A stretch of DNA of 64,000 nt from Turicimonas muris (GCF_002221595.1 NZ_NHMP01000002.1:372001-436000), one strand, 5' to 3'; numbered from the stretch's first letter, positions 8,720 to 17,696 are shown. Notes: generated by a model from the sequence alone, not told the origin. Numbers and translations: made by a program.

Positions 8720-9436
8720 ATGCCATTTTTGTTTGCTCAAAACGTCGTTCCTGCCGTTCCTATTTGGGGAGAAAAGGATATTTATTTTCCAATTAACCGT
8801 GTTTATTGCATCGGAGCTAATTACTGGGATCATGTCAAAGAAGTCGGTGCTGAAGGAAGAGAAAGACCGTTCTTCTTTGCTAAGCCGGCCGATGCCGTTC
8901 AAGTTTGCAGAGAAGGGAAGTCAATTGAGATTCCTTATGCAAGAAATACGGAAAACCTTTGCTTGGAAGTTGAACTGGTAATTGCTATCGGCAAGAATGC
9001 TCCGGAAGCCGGAGAGATTTCTGTTGCGGAAGCAGATGATTACATTTATGGCTACGGAGCGGGAATAGATTTTACCAAGAGAGATTGGCAGAATATTCTT
9101 AGGGAGCATCGTCAGCCATGGGAACTAGCTAAAGGATTTGATGCTTCTGCGGTTATTTCTGAAATTCGAGATAAACATAGAATGCCGGATATGGACGAAG
9201 CCGTCCTTTGGCTCTATGTTAATAATCAGGAACGCCAAAGAGGCAATACCAAAGAGATGATTTGGAAGATCCCTGAAATCATTAACGAGCTTTCTAAGAA
9301 TTTCCGCTTGATGGCCGGAGACTTAATATACACAGGCTCTCCAAAAGGAAGCGGCCCTATTGAGGCTGGACAGTCCTTTGAAGGAGGAGTTAACGGTGTC
9401 GGGACATTCCGAGGCTTGATTACACCAAGACCTTAA
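8720..9436 (+). CDS. Fumarylacetoacetate hydrolase (FAH) family protein
   Basis: A 238-residue member of the FAH superfamily, which hydrolyses or decarboxylates C-C bonds in acylpyruvates and related diketo acids using a divalent metal. The metal-binding pattern is visible as LEVELVIAIG (two Glu) followed by GYGAGIDFTKRD (Asp). RVYCIGANYWDH and PFFFAKPADAV are the usual opening motifs, and LMAGDLIYTGSPKGSGPI is the closing one. Length is typical of the short single-domain forms (YcgM/FahA-like). The exact substrate cannot be inferred; acylpyruvase or oxaloacetate decarboxylase activity is common in this subgroup. The start ATG is 8 nt past the DUF2939 stop codon. The 3' end overlaps the convergent mltB by 4 nt. 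Confidence 0.85.
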   Translation: MPFLFAQNVVPAVPIWGEKDIYFPINRVYCIGANYWDHVKEVGAEGRERPFFFAKPADAVQVCREGKSIEIPYARNTENLCLEVELVIAIGKNAPEAGEISVAEADDYIYGYGAGIDFTKRDWQNILREHRQPWELAKGFDASAVISEIRDKHRMPDMDEAVLWLYVNNQERQRGNTKEMIWKIPEIINELSKNFRLMAGDLIYTGSPKGSGPIEAGQSFEGGVNGVGTFRGLITPRP

Positions 9437-10611
9437 CTTACCGGAGTGACTTTTACTTGAATTTGATCCGGTTTTAATCCTTTTCCGGTCGGATCAAGTT
9501 CTATATCGTATTTGCTTGGAAGGATAGGGGTTCCGTCAATGAGCCCTGTCTCGCCAACCAGTGCCGCAATAGCGGTCCCTAATTCCGCAACGGCGCCTGC
9601 ATAGAAATAGCTGCTGTTGTATCTCAATACAGAAGTGAAATTCTTCGTTCCAACTCGATAAAGTTTCTTTGAGTCGTTTGAGCCAGCGGGATAGAAAGGA
9701 AAATCGACAATAAAGACCGGAAGATCGGATGGTTCGGCTTTTACTCCCGCAGCAGGTTTAACTCCATTGTTCTGGAGTGTCTGCCAACGGTACTTCGCAG
9801 CTGTACCGCCGCCGAAACGTTTGGCATTTTCTTCCGAAATATCAGCTTGCATTACCATTGGTGCGCCTTCAATCCAACCATGTTTGGACAAATAGTTGGC
9901 AATGGAACCAATGGTATCCGCTGCGGAGTTGTTGATATCAATTTTACCGTCGCCGTCAAAATCTACTCCAAATCTTTTAATAGAGGAGGGCATGAACTGC
10001 GGCAGTCCTACGGCACCTGCGTAAGATCCTAAAATCTCCCGAGGTTTAAATTGATTGTTGTTAATAAAGACTAGATACTCTTCTAATTCTTTTTTGAAGA
10101 AGTCAGCTCTGCGCTTGTAATCAAAGCTTAGGGTAACAAGGGAGTCCAAAACCTTCCAGGATCCTGTGTTTTCACCGTAGCGGGTTTCAACCCCAATAAT
10201 CCCAACGATAACCGCTGGATCCACTCCGAATTCTTTTTTTGCTCGCTCTAGAGTTGCTCGGTTTTCTTTCCAGAATCGGGCACCAAGATTTAGTCTATCG
10301 CGTCCGAGGAATATGGCTCTGTATTTTTCCCAGTCACGCCGAGAGTCCCTTGTGCCGGGTTTAAACTTCTTCGGAGTCATGAGCCGTTCGATTTTGGGCT
10401 GATATGTTGCCTGGTCAAGAACTTCAGCCATCCATTCACTGTCCAGGCCTCTTCTGCGGCTGACATCGGCAATGAATTTCTTCACGTCCGGACGTTCGCT
10501 GTAGCGCATAGCCTTTTCCGCTGAAGTAGAAGACATAGACTGAGCAAGCGCCAGTCCGGAAAAGACAGATAAAGAGACAACTCCAGCTAATAGTAATGGG
10601 CGTCTAAACAT
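9433..10611 (-). CDS. mltB: Lytic murein transglycosylase B
   Basis: Cleaves the glycan chain of peptidoglycan between MurNAc and GlcNAc with formation of anhydro-MurNAc. The 392-residue precursor starts with a signal peptide (MFRRPLLLAGVVSLSVFSGLALA), with no lipobox Cys, so the enzyme would be soluble in the periplasm. The SLT_2/MltB domain is clear: IVGIIGVETRYGENTG holds the catalytic Glu, and AVGLPQFMPSSIKRFGVDFDGDGKID is split here as AVGLPQFMPSS then FDGDGKID, the latter an EF-hand-like calcium loop as in MltB. The N-terminal region and the C-terminal DPTGKGLKPDQI segment are typical. It overlaps the convergent FAH gene at its 3' end. Confidence 0.93.
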   Translation of the reverse strand: MFRRPLLLAGVVSLSVFSGLALAQSMSSTSAEKAMRYSERPDVKKFIADVSRRRGLDSEWMAEVLDQATYQPKIERLMTPKKFKPGTRDSRRDWEKYRAIFLGRDRLNLGARFWKENRATLERAKKEFGVDPAVIVGIIGVETRYGENTGSWKVLDSLVTLSFDYKRRADFFKKELEEYLVFINNNQFKPREILGSYAGAVGLPQFMPSSIKRFGVDFDGDGKIDINNSAADTIGSIANYLSKHGWIEGAPMVMQADISEENAKRFGGGTAAKYRWQTLQNNGVKPAAGVKAEPSDLPVFIVDFPFYPAGSNDSKKLYRVGTKNFTSVLRYNSSYFYAGAVAELGTAIAALVGETGLIDGTPILPSKYDIELDPTGKGLKPDQIQVKVTPVS

Positions 10612-10832
10612 ATAACATTACCTCCAATTACTCTAGCCTAAATCATTCTTGTACAGCAGACAATAAATCAAATAGACGATGAGACAATTACATTGGTTGG
10701 ATTATAGTCGTTAGAACACTAAATACATGGTATAAACCATAACATAGTGTTCCTTAATGTTGCGGGCATATATTTGTGGGAGGAAGGCGTGAGCTTGCTA
10801 GAATTCTTAAAAAGCGAAGAAGATTAACATTT

Positions 10833-11759
10833 ATGGCTAAAACAGCATTCTTTACTCATGAGGCTTTTCTGAAGCACAAAATGGGAGATATGAATCCGGA
10901 ATCTCCGGCACGGTTAGAGAAAATCAATGAGCTTATGTTTGCCTCAGGTGCTGATGATTACATTGAAAAGCATACGGCCGTCAGAGTTTCCCTCTCTGAT
11001 ATGTTATCTGCGCATGATCCTGACTACATCCAGTATTTATCCCGTATGTCTCCGCAAGAGGGAGTAACGGTCATTAATGAAGATACGGCGATGAATCCAT
11101 ACACATGGGAAGCGGCTCAATTTGCGGCGGGGGCTGCATGTGCTGCCGTCGACGGTGTTATGGAAGGAAGGTTTCAACGAGCTTTCTGCGCGGTCCGTCC
11201 GCCCGGACACCATGCATATCGGGATCATTCCGGAGGTTTCTGCTTTCTTAACAATATTGCTATAGCTGCTTTGCATGCATTGGGCGTCTATCACTTGAAA
11301 CGTGTTGCTGTTGTTGACTTTGATGTTCATCATGGAGATGGTACTTCCGACATCCTAGGAGGGAGGGAAGATGTTTTGATTTTGGACGGATTCCAAAATG
11401 CTTTGTATCCCTATGCTCACTTGCATCATTGTCCTTCCAATGCGATTTATTCAGCGTTTGAGGAAGGCACCGAAGGAGAGGCTCTCCGTAAGACGATGGA
11501 TGAGGTTTGGTTCCCGGCTTTAACAGACTATCAGCCGCAGCTGATTTTAGTGTCGGCCGGATTTGATGCTCATCGTGAAGAAGATCAGGCCCAATTACTC
11601 ATGATTGAGAAGGATTATGCATTTTTAGGTCGCCGTTTGGTGAACGTGATGGAAACACTGCCTGACTGCAAAGGTGTGGTCGCTTGCCTTGAAGGCGGAT
11701 ATTCCATGTCTTCTCTGTCCAGAAGCAGTGTTTCCTTTGTCAGACAACTAGCCTCCTAG
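10833..11759 (+). CDS. Histone-deacetylase-family amidohydrolase
   Basis: A 308-residue bacterial class II HDAC-like enzyme, expected to remove acetyl groups from small amines such as polyamines or from acetyl-lysine. Zinc and active-site motifs are visible: AVRPPGHHAYRDHSGGFCF (tandem catalytic His), VAVVDFDVHHGDGTSD (Asp and His ligands) and LVSAGFDAHREE (second Asp ligand). The start at 10833 is preferred because MAKTAFFTHEAF is the usual N-terminus of the family, whereas the 19 codons upstream are basic and unlike it. It is monocistronic: divergent from mltB, with a convergent methylase downstream. No terminator hairpin is obvious. Confidence 0.92.
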   Translation: MAKTAFFTHEAFLKHKMGDMNPESPARLEKINELMFASGADDYIEKHTAVRVSLSDMLSAHDPDYIQYLSRMSPQEGVTVINEDTAMNPYTWEAAQFAAGAACAAVDGVMEGRFQRAFCAVRPPGHHAYRDHSGGFCFLNNIAIAALHALGVYHLKRVAVVDFDVHHGDGTSDILGGREDVLILDGFQNALYPYAHLHHCPSNAIYSAFEEGTEGEALRKTMDEVWFPALTDYQPQLILVSAGFDAHREEDQAQLLMIEKDYAFLGRRLVNVMETLPDCKGVVACLEGGYSMSSLSRSSVSFVRQLAS

Positions 11760-11941
11760 ATTTGTTTGATCTTTGATTGGAGTGGATTTACGGGGCAAGT
11801 AAAGAAAGCGGGTGTATGACGCCTTCTATGCTTTCCTGGCATGTCAGCTCTAACGCCGCAAAAGACTTTCTAAGATATAGTTCGATGCTTTTTTCTTAAT
11901 AATATGGCTTCAGTTTTGGAAAAGAGCCATTGAAAATTCAA

Positions 11942-12778
11942 TTATTGATAATTAGTGACTATCACTTCTTTTCCGGATCTCTTTGCGGCGTTTCTATTGA
12001 TAAGCCGTTTAACTTCTAAGGGCTCAATGTTGTATTCTCTATAAAGTTCCCTCACTAAGGGAACATCGTTGTTTGAGAGCATTACATAGGCCCCAAGTTT
12101 GTCTAAGCGAACAAAAAGGTCGGCTAAACGATCGTGATCTTCATAAGAAAATCCAGTCTTCGTATAGTCAGTAAAGTCAGCAGAACTGCTTTCTGGAACG
12201 TACGGACTATCCAAATAGACAAAATCGCCTGGACTAACTTTTTTGCAGGCATTTTCGAAATCGGAACATAATATCGTTACATTCTGTTCCTTAAGGAATC
12301 GAGAAATCGCTTCTACATTATCTTTGTCTAAGGATTTACCAGTCACTTTGTTATTGTAAGGAACATTGAAGAAACCTTGGCTATTGACCCTATACAACCC
12401 ATTAAAACAATGTTTGTTAATCCATATCATGAGAGCGGCACATTCCGGATCTAACTCCTTTGATGTAATTTTCTGGTTATACCTCTCTCTAATCTTGTAG
12501 TAGTAGTTCTTATCACAAGCAACTTCATCCAATGAGCTCACAATAGAAATTATTTCTGAGGGACTATGCTTTAATTGTTGATAAAGATTAATCAGTTGCT
12601 CATTCGTATCGTTGATGACCGCACTTTTTGGTTTGAGCGATAAAAAAAATGCCCCTGCACCGATAAACGGCTCAAAGTACGTATTGTAAGTTTGCGGAAC
12701 TTTAGACATTAACTCTTCTAAAAGTTGTGTCTTCCCGCCGGCCCATTTGAGCACAGGTGACATGACTTTTGTTGACAC
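11942..12778 (-). CDS. Orphan DNA adenine methyltransferase, Dam/D12 class
   Basis: N6-adenine methylase of the D12 class, which in Dam methylates GATC. Seen in order from the GTG start: KWAGGKTQLL (AdoMet motif), YFEPFIGAGAFFLSL (AdoMet pocket), HCFNGLYRVNSQGFFNVPYN (typical Dam segment), and the catalytic motif at about residue 190. That motif reads DSPY instead of the usual DPPY. The GTG start at 12778 is chosen because AAGGA stands 8 nt before it; an in-frame ATG 5 codons later is an alternative. No restriction enzyme, MutH-like or specificity gene is adjacent, so it acts as an orphan (mismatch repair, replication or gene control) or is degenerate. The target sequence cannot be read from the gene. 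Confidence 0.88.
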   Translation of the reverse strand: MSTKVMSPVLKWAGGKTQLLEELMSKVPQTYNTYFEPFIGAGAFFLSLKPKSAVINDTNEQLINLYQQLKHSPSEIISIVSSLDEVACDKNYYYKIRERYNQKITSKELDPECAALMIWINKHCFNGLYRVNSQGFFNVPYNNKVTGKSLDKDNVEAISRFLKEQNVTILCSDFENACKKVSPGDFVYLDSPYVPESSSADFTDYTKTGFSYEDHDRLADLFVRLDKLGAYVMLSNNDVPLVRELYREYNIEPLEVKRLINRNAAKRSGKEVIVTNYQ

Positions 12779-12994
12779 CCTTATTCCTTTCCAAAAATTG
12801 CATTTCTCTACGTAGATATTAATGCAATTCATAAAAAACTACCTCTGCAAACTTTTCTTCAGATACTGCTCCTAAATTGTCTTTTACTTAATAAGTAAAT
12901 ATTTTGTGTACTCAAAAAGCTTCACACTCTTGTCAAAAGGAACGTTATAGTTTAAAAATACCTAGGTATAAACACTTAGGAGTTCGGTTTTAAG
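12779..12994. other. Divergent intergenic region between methylase and phosphoesterase genes
   Basis: AT-rich spacer carrying the promoters of both flanking genes. The palindrome-like CCTAGGTATAAACACTTAGG (12960-12979) sits just before the phosphoesterase start. No further gene is seen. Confidence 0.4.
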
Positions 12995-13765
12995 ATGCCT
13001 AGCTTTGACATCATTTCTGATATTCATTTAGACCACCTAACCGGTACGGGAGATAAAGGGTTAGAGTTTATAGACTCTGTCTTTGAAAATCCGACAGCAC
13101 CTAATTTGCTGATTGGCGGTGATGTAGGTTTCCAGAGTGATTTTTATTCCTCCTATTTCTTTGATTTGGTAAAAAAGAAATATGAAAAGGTTGCCTGTAT
13201 TCTCGGCAATCATGATTATTGGGGATTTGATCTTAATACCGAATCTCCTTGGAAGTATTGGTCCGAAAGATATAACGCTCCTAATATTCATTTTCTTAGT
13301 CTGAGCGAGCCGAATGAAATCATTATCGATGACACTGTAGTTATCGGAGGTACTTTGTGGTCGGAGCTGGACCCTGTCTATGAAGTTCTTATTCAGGCCG
13401 CATTGAATGATTTCAAAGCCATCAAGAAATTTTCATTGGAACAATATAAGGCTCTGTATAACTTAGAGTTAGAAAATTTAAAGAAACAGATAGACAAATT
13501 TGCTGATCAGAAGACTTTGATTTTGACTCACCATGCCCCGACTTACCAAACAACCGAGCGTTGGTCCCAAAGTCCTATTAAGAGCTGCTTCTGTACGTCT
13601 CTTGAAGACATTATTTTGGATAATCCTCAGATTAAGGCGTGGGTATTCGGGCATTGCCATGAGTCTGATGTCATTCACATCGGACAGGCCAAGGTGTTAG
13701 AACATTCGTTCGGTTATTACAATGCTAATAACCGGTCTTTTAAACCACTGCATTTAGAAATCTAA
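12995..13765 (+). CDS. Calcineurin-like metallophosphoesterase
   Basis: A 256-residue phosphoesterase with the complete two-metal site: SDIHLDH (Asp-x-His), GGDVGF (Asp), LGNHDYW (Asn-His-Asp), THHAPT (His) and FGHCHES (His-x-His). No membrane segment or signal peptide is seen, so it should act in the cytoplasm on a phosphomonoester or phosphodiester. The small superfamily members are too alike to name a substrate; cyclic dinucleotides, nucleotides and phosphoproteins are all possible. It is followed at once by a strong bidirectional terminator, so it is a single-gene unit, divergent from the methylase. Confidence 0.85.
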   Translation: MPSFDIISDIHLDHLTGTGDKGLEFIDSVFENPTAPNLLIGGDVGFQSDFYSSYFFDLVKKKYEKVACILGNHDYWGFDLNTESPWKYWSERYNAPNIHFLSLSEPNEIIIDDTVVIGGTLWSELDPVYEVLIQAALNDFKAIKKFSLEQYKALYNLELENLKKQIDKFADQKTLILTHHAPTYQTTERWSQSPIKSCFCTSLEDIILDNPQIKAWVFGHCHESDVIHIGQAKVLEHSFGYYNANNRSFKPLHLEI

Positions 13766-13796
13766 AAAACTCCAACCTTTTTCAGATTGGAGTTTT
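13766..13796. terminator. Bidirectional terminator between phosphoesterase and fhs
   Basis: A 10-bp stem AAAACTCCAA / TTGGAGTTTT with an 11-nt loop gives T-runs on both strands and serves the two convergent genes. Confidence 0.88.
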
Positions 13797-13835
13797 CCAG
13801 CAAGTTGGCTCAGTGCGAGGCCGAGCTGGATAACA

Positions 13836-15479
13836 TTAGCTCAAGCCAACAAACTTTCCGTTAACAACGTCAATAGAGTAGGCTGCCGGTTTTTTCGGCA
13901 GGCCCGGCATTCTCATAATAGCGCCGGTTGTAACAACGATAAAGCCGGCACCTGCATTGAGGATAAGTCTTTGAACCGGAAGAGTGAAGTCCTTCGGAGC
14001 ACCTTTCCAGCCAGGTTCATGAGAAAGAGAGAATGGTGTCTTGGCAATGCAGATAGGAAGTTTGCTGAAGCCCAAAGCGTCAATCTTGGCCAGGTCTTTT
14101 TGAGCTGCGGGAGAGAATTCAACATCTTTACCGCCGTAAACCTTTGTATTAACTTCCTGAATCTTTTCAAGAACTGTCTGGTCAAGGTTGTAAGAAAACT
14201 GGAGAGGTTGTGAACCTTCTTTAACTGCTTCAATTAATTCCTTGGCTACGTCTACAGCACCTTCACCGCCTTTGGCAAAACCGTCGCTGACAGCAAATTT
14301 TGCACCTAAGGCCTTGCATTCATTGCGTACGACCTCGATTTCATCTTCCGGATCGCCGAAGAAATGATTGAGAGATACGACTACCTGTTGGCCGAAATTC
14401 TGAAGATTTTTGATGTGAGCTCTCAAGTTCGGCAAGCCGGCTTTTAAGGCTTCCATATTCGGTTTTCCGATTTCAGGAAGAGCAACACCGCCGTGCCACT
14501 TCAAAGCTTTCAAAGAGGTAACTAAAACGGTAGCGGCAGGTTGAAGACCTGTTAAACGGCACTTGATGTCATAGAATTTTTCAGCGCCTAAATCGCTGCC
14601 GAAGCCTGCTTCTGTAATAGCCCAGTCAGCAAGTTTCAAAGCTGCTCTTGTTGCTGCAACGGAGTTGCATCCGTGAGCGATATTAGCGAAAGGACCACCG
14701 TGAACGAAAGCCGGAACACCTTCCAATGTTTGGACAAGGTTTGGAAGCATAGCGTCCTTTAATAAAGCCATTAAAGCACCGGTTGCGCCGAGTTCGCCGC
14801 AAGTGTAGGCCGAGCCGTCCTTTTTGATACCGACAACTAGGCGATCAAGTCTGGCACGAAGGTCAGATTCGCCGTCAGCTAAGCAGATAATTGCCATGAG
14901 TTCACTGGCAGCAGTAATGTCAAATCCTGTCTGAGCCGGTGTTCCGTTTGCTAAGCCGCCGAGACCGGTAACGATGTCTCTCAAAGAGCGATCATTAACA
15001 TCGAGAACACGTCTCCAAGTAACTTCCTTAAGTTCAACTTGACCTTGATGTTTTGCATTGTCAATTAAAGCAGCTAAAAGATTATTGGCTGCTGTAATTG
15101 CATGGAAATCGCCTGTGAAGTGGAGATTGATGGACTCCATCGGAACAACCTGAGAATAACCGCCGCCGGCCGCACCGCCCTTCATGCCGAAGGATGGTCC
15201 GAGGGAAGGTTCTCTTAAAGCTAAGCAAGCGCTTTCACCTAATTTTTGAAGAGCTTGAGCTAAGGCAATAGAAGTTGTTGTTTTACCAGAACCTGCAGGC
15301 ATTCCGGAAGTTGCCGTAACAAGAATAAGTTTGCCTTTAGGGTTTGATGTATCGATTTCAACTTTTGCTTTATCACGGCCGTAAGGAATGAATTCTTCTT
15401 CTTTCAGGCCAATTTTTTTAGCTAATTGATCAATAGGGATGAGGGTCGCTTGTTGAGCTATTTCAATATCTGTAAGCAT
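13836..15479 (-). CDS. fhs: Formate-tetrahydrofolate ligase
   Basis: Joins formate to tetrahydrofolate with ATP, giving 10-formyl-THF for purine synthesis and initiator tRNA formylation; in anaerobes it also links formate to the C1 pool. The 547-residue length fits. The ATP-binding loop reads SGMPAGSGKTTTSIALAQAL, followed by ALREPSLGPSFGMKGGAAGGGYSQV and NLHFTGDFHAITAANNLL, all family hallmarks split here for length. The P-loop GSGKTT is slightly different from the usual GEGKTT. The leader before the start codon has long complementary segments covering the ribosome binding site (see 15470-15624). A terminator follows. The gene is downstream of, and may be cotranscribed with, the small gene at 15641-16168. 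Confidence 0.95.
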   Translation of the reverse strand: MLTDIEIAQQATLIPIDQLAKKIGLKEEEFIPYGRDKAKVEIDTSNPKGKLILVTATSGMPAGSGKTTTSIALAQALQKLGESACLALREPSLGPSFGMKGGAAGGGYSQVVPMESINLHFTGDFHAITAANNLLAALIDNAKHQGQVELKEVTWRRVLDVNDRSLRDIVTGLGGLANGTPAQTGFDITAASELMAIICLADGESDLRARLDRLVVGIKKDGSAYTCGELGATGALMALLKDAMLPNLVQTLEGVPAFVHGGPFANIAHGCNSVAATRAALKLADWAITEAGFGSDLGAEKFYDIKCRLTGLQPAATVLVTSLKALKWHGGVALPEIGKPNMEALKAGLPNLRAHIKNLQNFGQQVVVSLNHFFGDPEDEIEVVRNECKALGAKFAVSDGFAKGGEGAVDVAKELIEAVKEGSQPLQFSYNLDQTVLEKIQEVNTKVYGGKDVEFSPAAQKDLAKIDALGFSKLPICIAKTPFSLSHEPGWKGAPKDFTLPVQRLILNAGAGFIVVTTGAIMRMPGLPKKPAAYSIDVVNGKFVGLS

Positions 15480-15624
15480 TGAACAGTTCCTTGAAGAATC
15501 ATTGGTGGGTAGTGCGTGATTTTAGCTTACTAACTCTATCGTTTTTAAAATCTTCAGTTCTTTGATTTGTTAATAACACTGAATACTTACAGCCGAAAAG
15601 ATTACCTACACTGGAACTGTTCAA
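15470..15624 (-). promoter_or_regulatory. Candidate structured 5' leader controlling fhs translation
   Basis: On the minus strand, TTGAACAGTTCC (15613-15624) is perfectly complementary to GGAACTGTTCAA (15479-15490). The second arm contains the ribosome binding site (AAGGAA) and touches the start codon. A second leader segment, CTGTAAGTAT (15583-15592), pairs with ATGCTTACAG (15470-15479), which begins with the fhs start codon; nine pairs are Watson-Crick and one is G-U. The two pairings cross each other, so they would form a pseudoknot or be alternatives. This is what a translation-controlling riboswitch or attenuator would look like. The ligand, if any, is unknown; it does not resemble the known THF riboswitch by eye. 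Confidence 0.55.
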
Positions 15625-15640
15625 ATAATGCCTCGGAACG

Positions 15641-16168
15641 CTACTTTTTCTTCTTTTCTTTTTCTAGAACAACTTTAATACCATGGGTGAATTCAAACAT
15701 CAGGCTTCCGACTTGGAAATCCATCGCAACTTGATGGCGATGCGAATTTAAGATATCAGGGTCAGGTTGTTCAGCATTCGGACCAAAAAGCTTATACATA
15801 AAGAGTGTACTTAAGCCGCTGACAATTTGACGGGCATCTTCGGGATTTTTGTCCACTTCCGTACAGATTAAAGTCCAGTATTCGTCGTAAGCAGGTTTGA
15901 GAGCTTCAGGGACGTATTTGTTGACAAAGGCTGAAATCAGTTCTTCGTTTGGTTCTCCGCTGTCTTTTGCAGTTTGGTTACGAAGAGTTTCTGTGAAGCA
16001 AGCGGCAGCAAACGGAGCATATTCTTTGCTGAATTCGGCCATTCTCTTCTTCTTACCGAAGAAGAAAGGTACATAAAAATCTGAGGCTTTTAAGAAAGAC
16101 TTATATCTAGATTTAGAGAAGTGATCGTAGACTCTTTGTACTGCGCTGATTTCTTGTTGAGTTGTCAT
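15641..16168 (-). CDS. Hypothetical protein, 175 residues
   Basis: I do not recognise this protein. It is soluble, helix-rich and without a signal peptide. Visible features are a basic stretch (FFFGKKKRMAEF) near residue 40 and a Lys-rich end (EKEKKKK). Its codon use resembles its neighbours and the start MTTQQEISAVQRVYDHF looks natural, so it is probably a real gene. It lies about 160 bp upstream of fhs on the same strand with the structured leader between them, and no terminator is seen between the two. A role cannot be inferred. Confidence 0.6.
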   Translation of the reverse strand: MTTQQEISAVQRVYDHFSKSRYKSFLKASDFYVPFFFGKKKRMAEFSKEYAPFAAACFTETLRNQTAKDSGEPNEELISAFVNKYVPEALKPAYDEYWTLICTEVDKNPEDARQIVSGLSTLFMYKLFGPNAEQPDPDILNSHRHQVAMDFQVGSLMFEFTHGIKVVLEKEKKKK

Positions 16169-16359
16169 AGTGGAAACCTGATTAATTTGTTGAAATTGTA
16201 TTGGATTGCCAACGAGTTTTTTCTGGTTACCACAGAAAACTTTAATATCAGAAAGAAAATTAGGAACGGTGAAGGAAATAGTGCACTTTGTACATTGGCT
16301 GATCGTATTTTGATGGTGCTGCTCAAATAGAAAGTAGAAAAGTCAGTAAAAAGATTCTG

Positions 16360-16764
16360 TCAAAGGAATAAGGAGGTTCCGTAGGCTAGGGCAGCATAAC
16401 GTGTAAATTTTCCAATGAGAATCAGGACAGCAGTTAAAATCCAGTTCACTCTTAACCATCCTGCAGCAAGGGGAAAAGCATCACCGATGATAGGCACCCA
16501 GGTAAACAGAAGACAAATAGGTCCCCACTTCTTGAAGAGTTCTATTTTCTTTTGAACAACTTTATTTGGAATAAGCAAACCTATCAAGTAAGTAACCAAG
16601 GCGCCCAGTGTGTTCCCGGCTGATGCAACAAGCACGATGTCCCATAGTCTTTCTTTCCATTCTGTCATTCCCCATACCACTAACGCTTCGCTTCCTCCGG
16701 GCAAAAGAGTGGAGGAAATAAAGGCACTGGTAAACAGAGATATTAAAAAAGAGGTAAAGGACAT
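16360..16764 (-). CDS. DedA/SNARE-associated family membrane protein (YqaA-like)
   Basis: A small integral membrane protein of 134 residues with about four hydrophobic segments. The sequence SAFISSTLLPGGSEALVV, then VASAGNTLGALVTYLIG, and the pair WGPICLLFTWVPIIGDAFPL match the YqaA branch of the DedA/VTT-domain family, proteins linked to membrane lipid handling and envelope homeostasis. The start MSFTSFLISLFTSAF at 16764 is chosen because it is the normal N-terminus of the family; the frame is open 37 codons further upstream but that part is not family-like. It is divergent from etfB. Confidence 0.8.
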   Translation of the reverse strand: MSFTSFLISLFTSAFISSTLLPGGSEALVVWGMTEWKERLWDIVLVASAGNTLGALVTYLIGLLIPNKVVQKKIELFKKWGPICLLFTWVPIIGDAFPLAAGWLRVNWILTAVLILIGKFTRYAALAYGTSLFL

Positions 16765-16891
16765 GTTCGAAACTGATGATAAGAACAGAGAAATTCTACC
16801 TGCTTGGAAGGCTTCTCTTCCAGTTAGGCGAAGATGCAGTATTTGTCCGAGGCAAAGCCTTACCAATATCAACAACTTAGCTTTTTTAGTC

Positions 16892-16920
16892 GGTTAATGG
16901 TTTTTTTTCGCTTGTATAAT
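16892..16920 (+). promoter_or_regulatory. Probable promoter of etfBA
   Basis: A perfect -10 box TATAAT (16915-16920) lies 29 nt before the etfB start; the best -35 at 17-bp spacing is GGTTAA (weak). It is the clearest consensus promoter element of the window. Confidence 0.5.
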
Positions 16921-16949
16921 TTTCCGAGAATTTTTCAACAGGAAAAAAA

Positions 16950-17696
16950 ATGAAAATCTTAGTACCTGTAAAAAGGGTGGTAGACGCCAATATCAAGGTT
17001 AAAGTCAGCCCTGAAGGAACAATTGAGACAGCCTCTCTCAAGAAGGCTATGAACCCTTTCGATGAAATTGCTCTTGAACAAGCCGTTCAATTGAAAGAAA
17101 AGGGCGTTGCTAAAGAAGTTGTCGCCGTTTCTATCGGAAAATCCGACAGCTCTGAAACGTTGAAAGTTGCTTTAGCAATGGGAGCAGACAGAGCAATTCT
17201 TATTGAAACGGAAGAAGTCATTGAACCGCTTGGAATTGCTAAGTTACTCAAGGCTCTCACTGAAAGAGAAAATCCGCAGTTAATTATCGCGGGTAAACAA
17301 GGCGTTGATACTGATGCCAACCAGGTTGGTCAGATGCTTTCTGCTTTATGCGATTGGCCTCAGGCTACCCACGCCTCTTCTTTAGAAGTAATCGGTGATA
17401 AAGCTAAAGTGACTATTGAAGTTGACGGTGGTTTGGAAACTTTGGAATTGACTCTTCCTGCGGTCGTTACCTCTGATTTGAGACTGAGCGCCCCGCGCTA
17501 TGTCACATTGCCGATGATGATGAAAGCTAAAAGAAAACCGCAAGAAGTTATCAAAGCAGAGACCTTCGGTGTCGATCTCAAGAAACATGTTGAGCTCTTG
17601 ACTGTTGAAGCTCCGGAAGCAAGAAAAGTCGGGGTAATGCTCTCCAACGTAGATGAGCTGATCGACAGACTTAAAAATGAAGCTAAAGTTTTATAA
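16950..17696 (+). CDS. etfB: Electron transfer flavoprotein, beta subunit
   Basis: Small subunit of the ETF heterodimer, which collects electrons from acyl-CoA and related dehydrogenases. It starts MKILVPVKRVVDANIKVKV, the classic EtfB opening, then MNPFDEIALEQAVQLKEKG and AMGADRAILIE, which line the AMP site. At 248 residues it has the standard length. It precedes etfA by 11 nt, so the two are one transcription unit. No acyl-CoA dehydrogenase or ETF-quinone oxidoreductase is adjacent in this window, so the electron donor and acceptor must be encoded elsewhere. Confidence 0.96.
   Translation: MKILVPVKRVVDANIKVKVSPEGTIETASLKKAMNPFDEIALEQAVQLKEKGVAKEVVAVSIGKSDSSETLKVALAMGADRAILIETEEVIEPLGIAKLLKALTERENPQLIIAGKQGVDTDANQVGQMLSALCDWPQATHASSLEVIGDKAKVTIEVDGGLETLELTLPAVVTSDLRLSAPRYVTLPMMMKAKRKPQEVIKAETFGVDLKKHVELLTVEAPEARKVGVMLSNVDELIDRLKNEAKVL

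Noticed and set aside
11942-13765. Restriction-modification system around the adenine methylase
   Set aside because: The neighbouring phosphoesterase is a calcineurin-type enzyme with a different metal site and no endonuclease motif; no specificity subunit is present.
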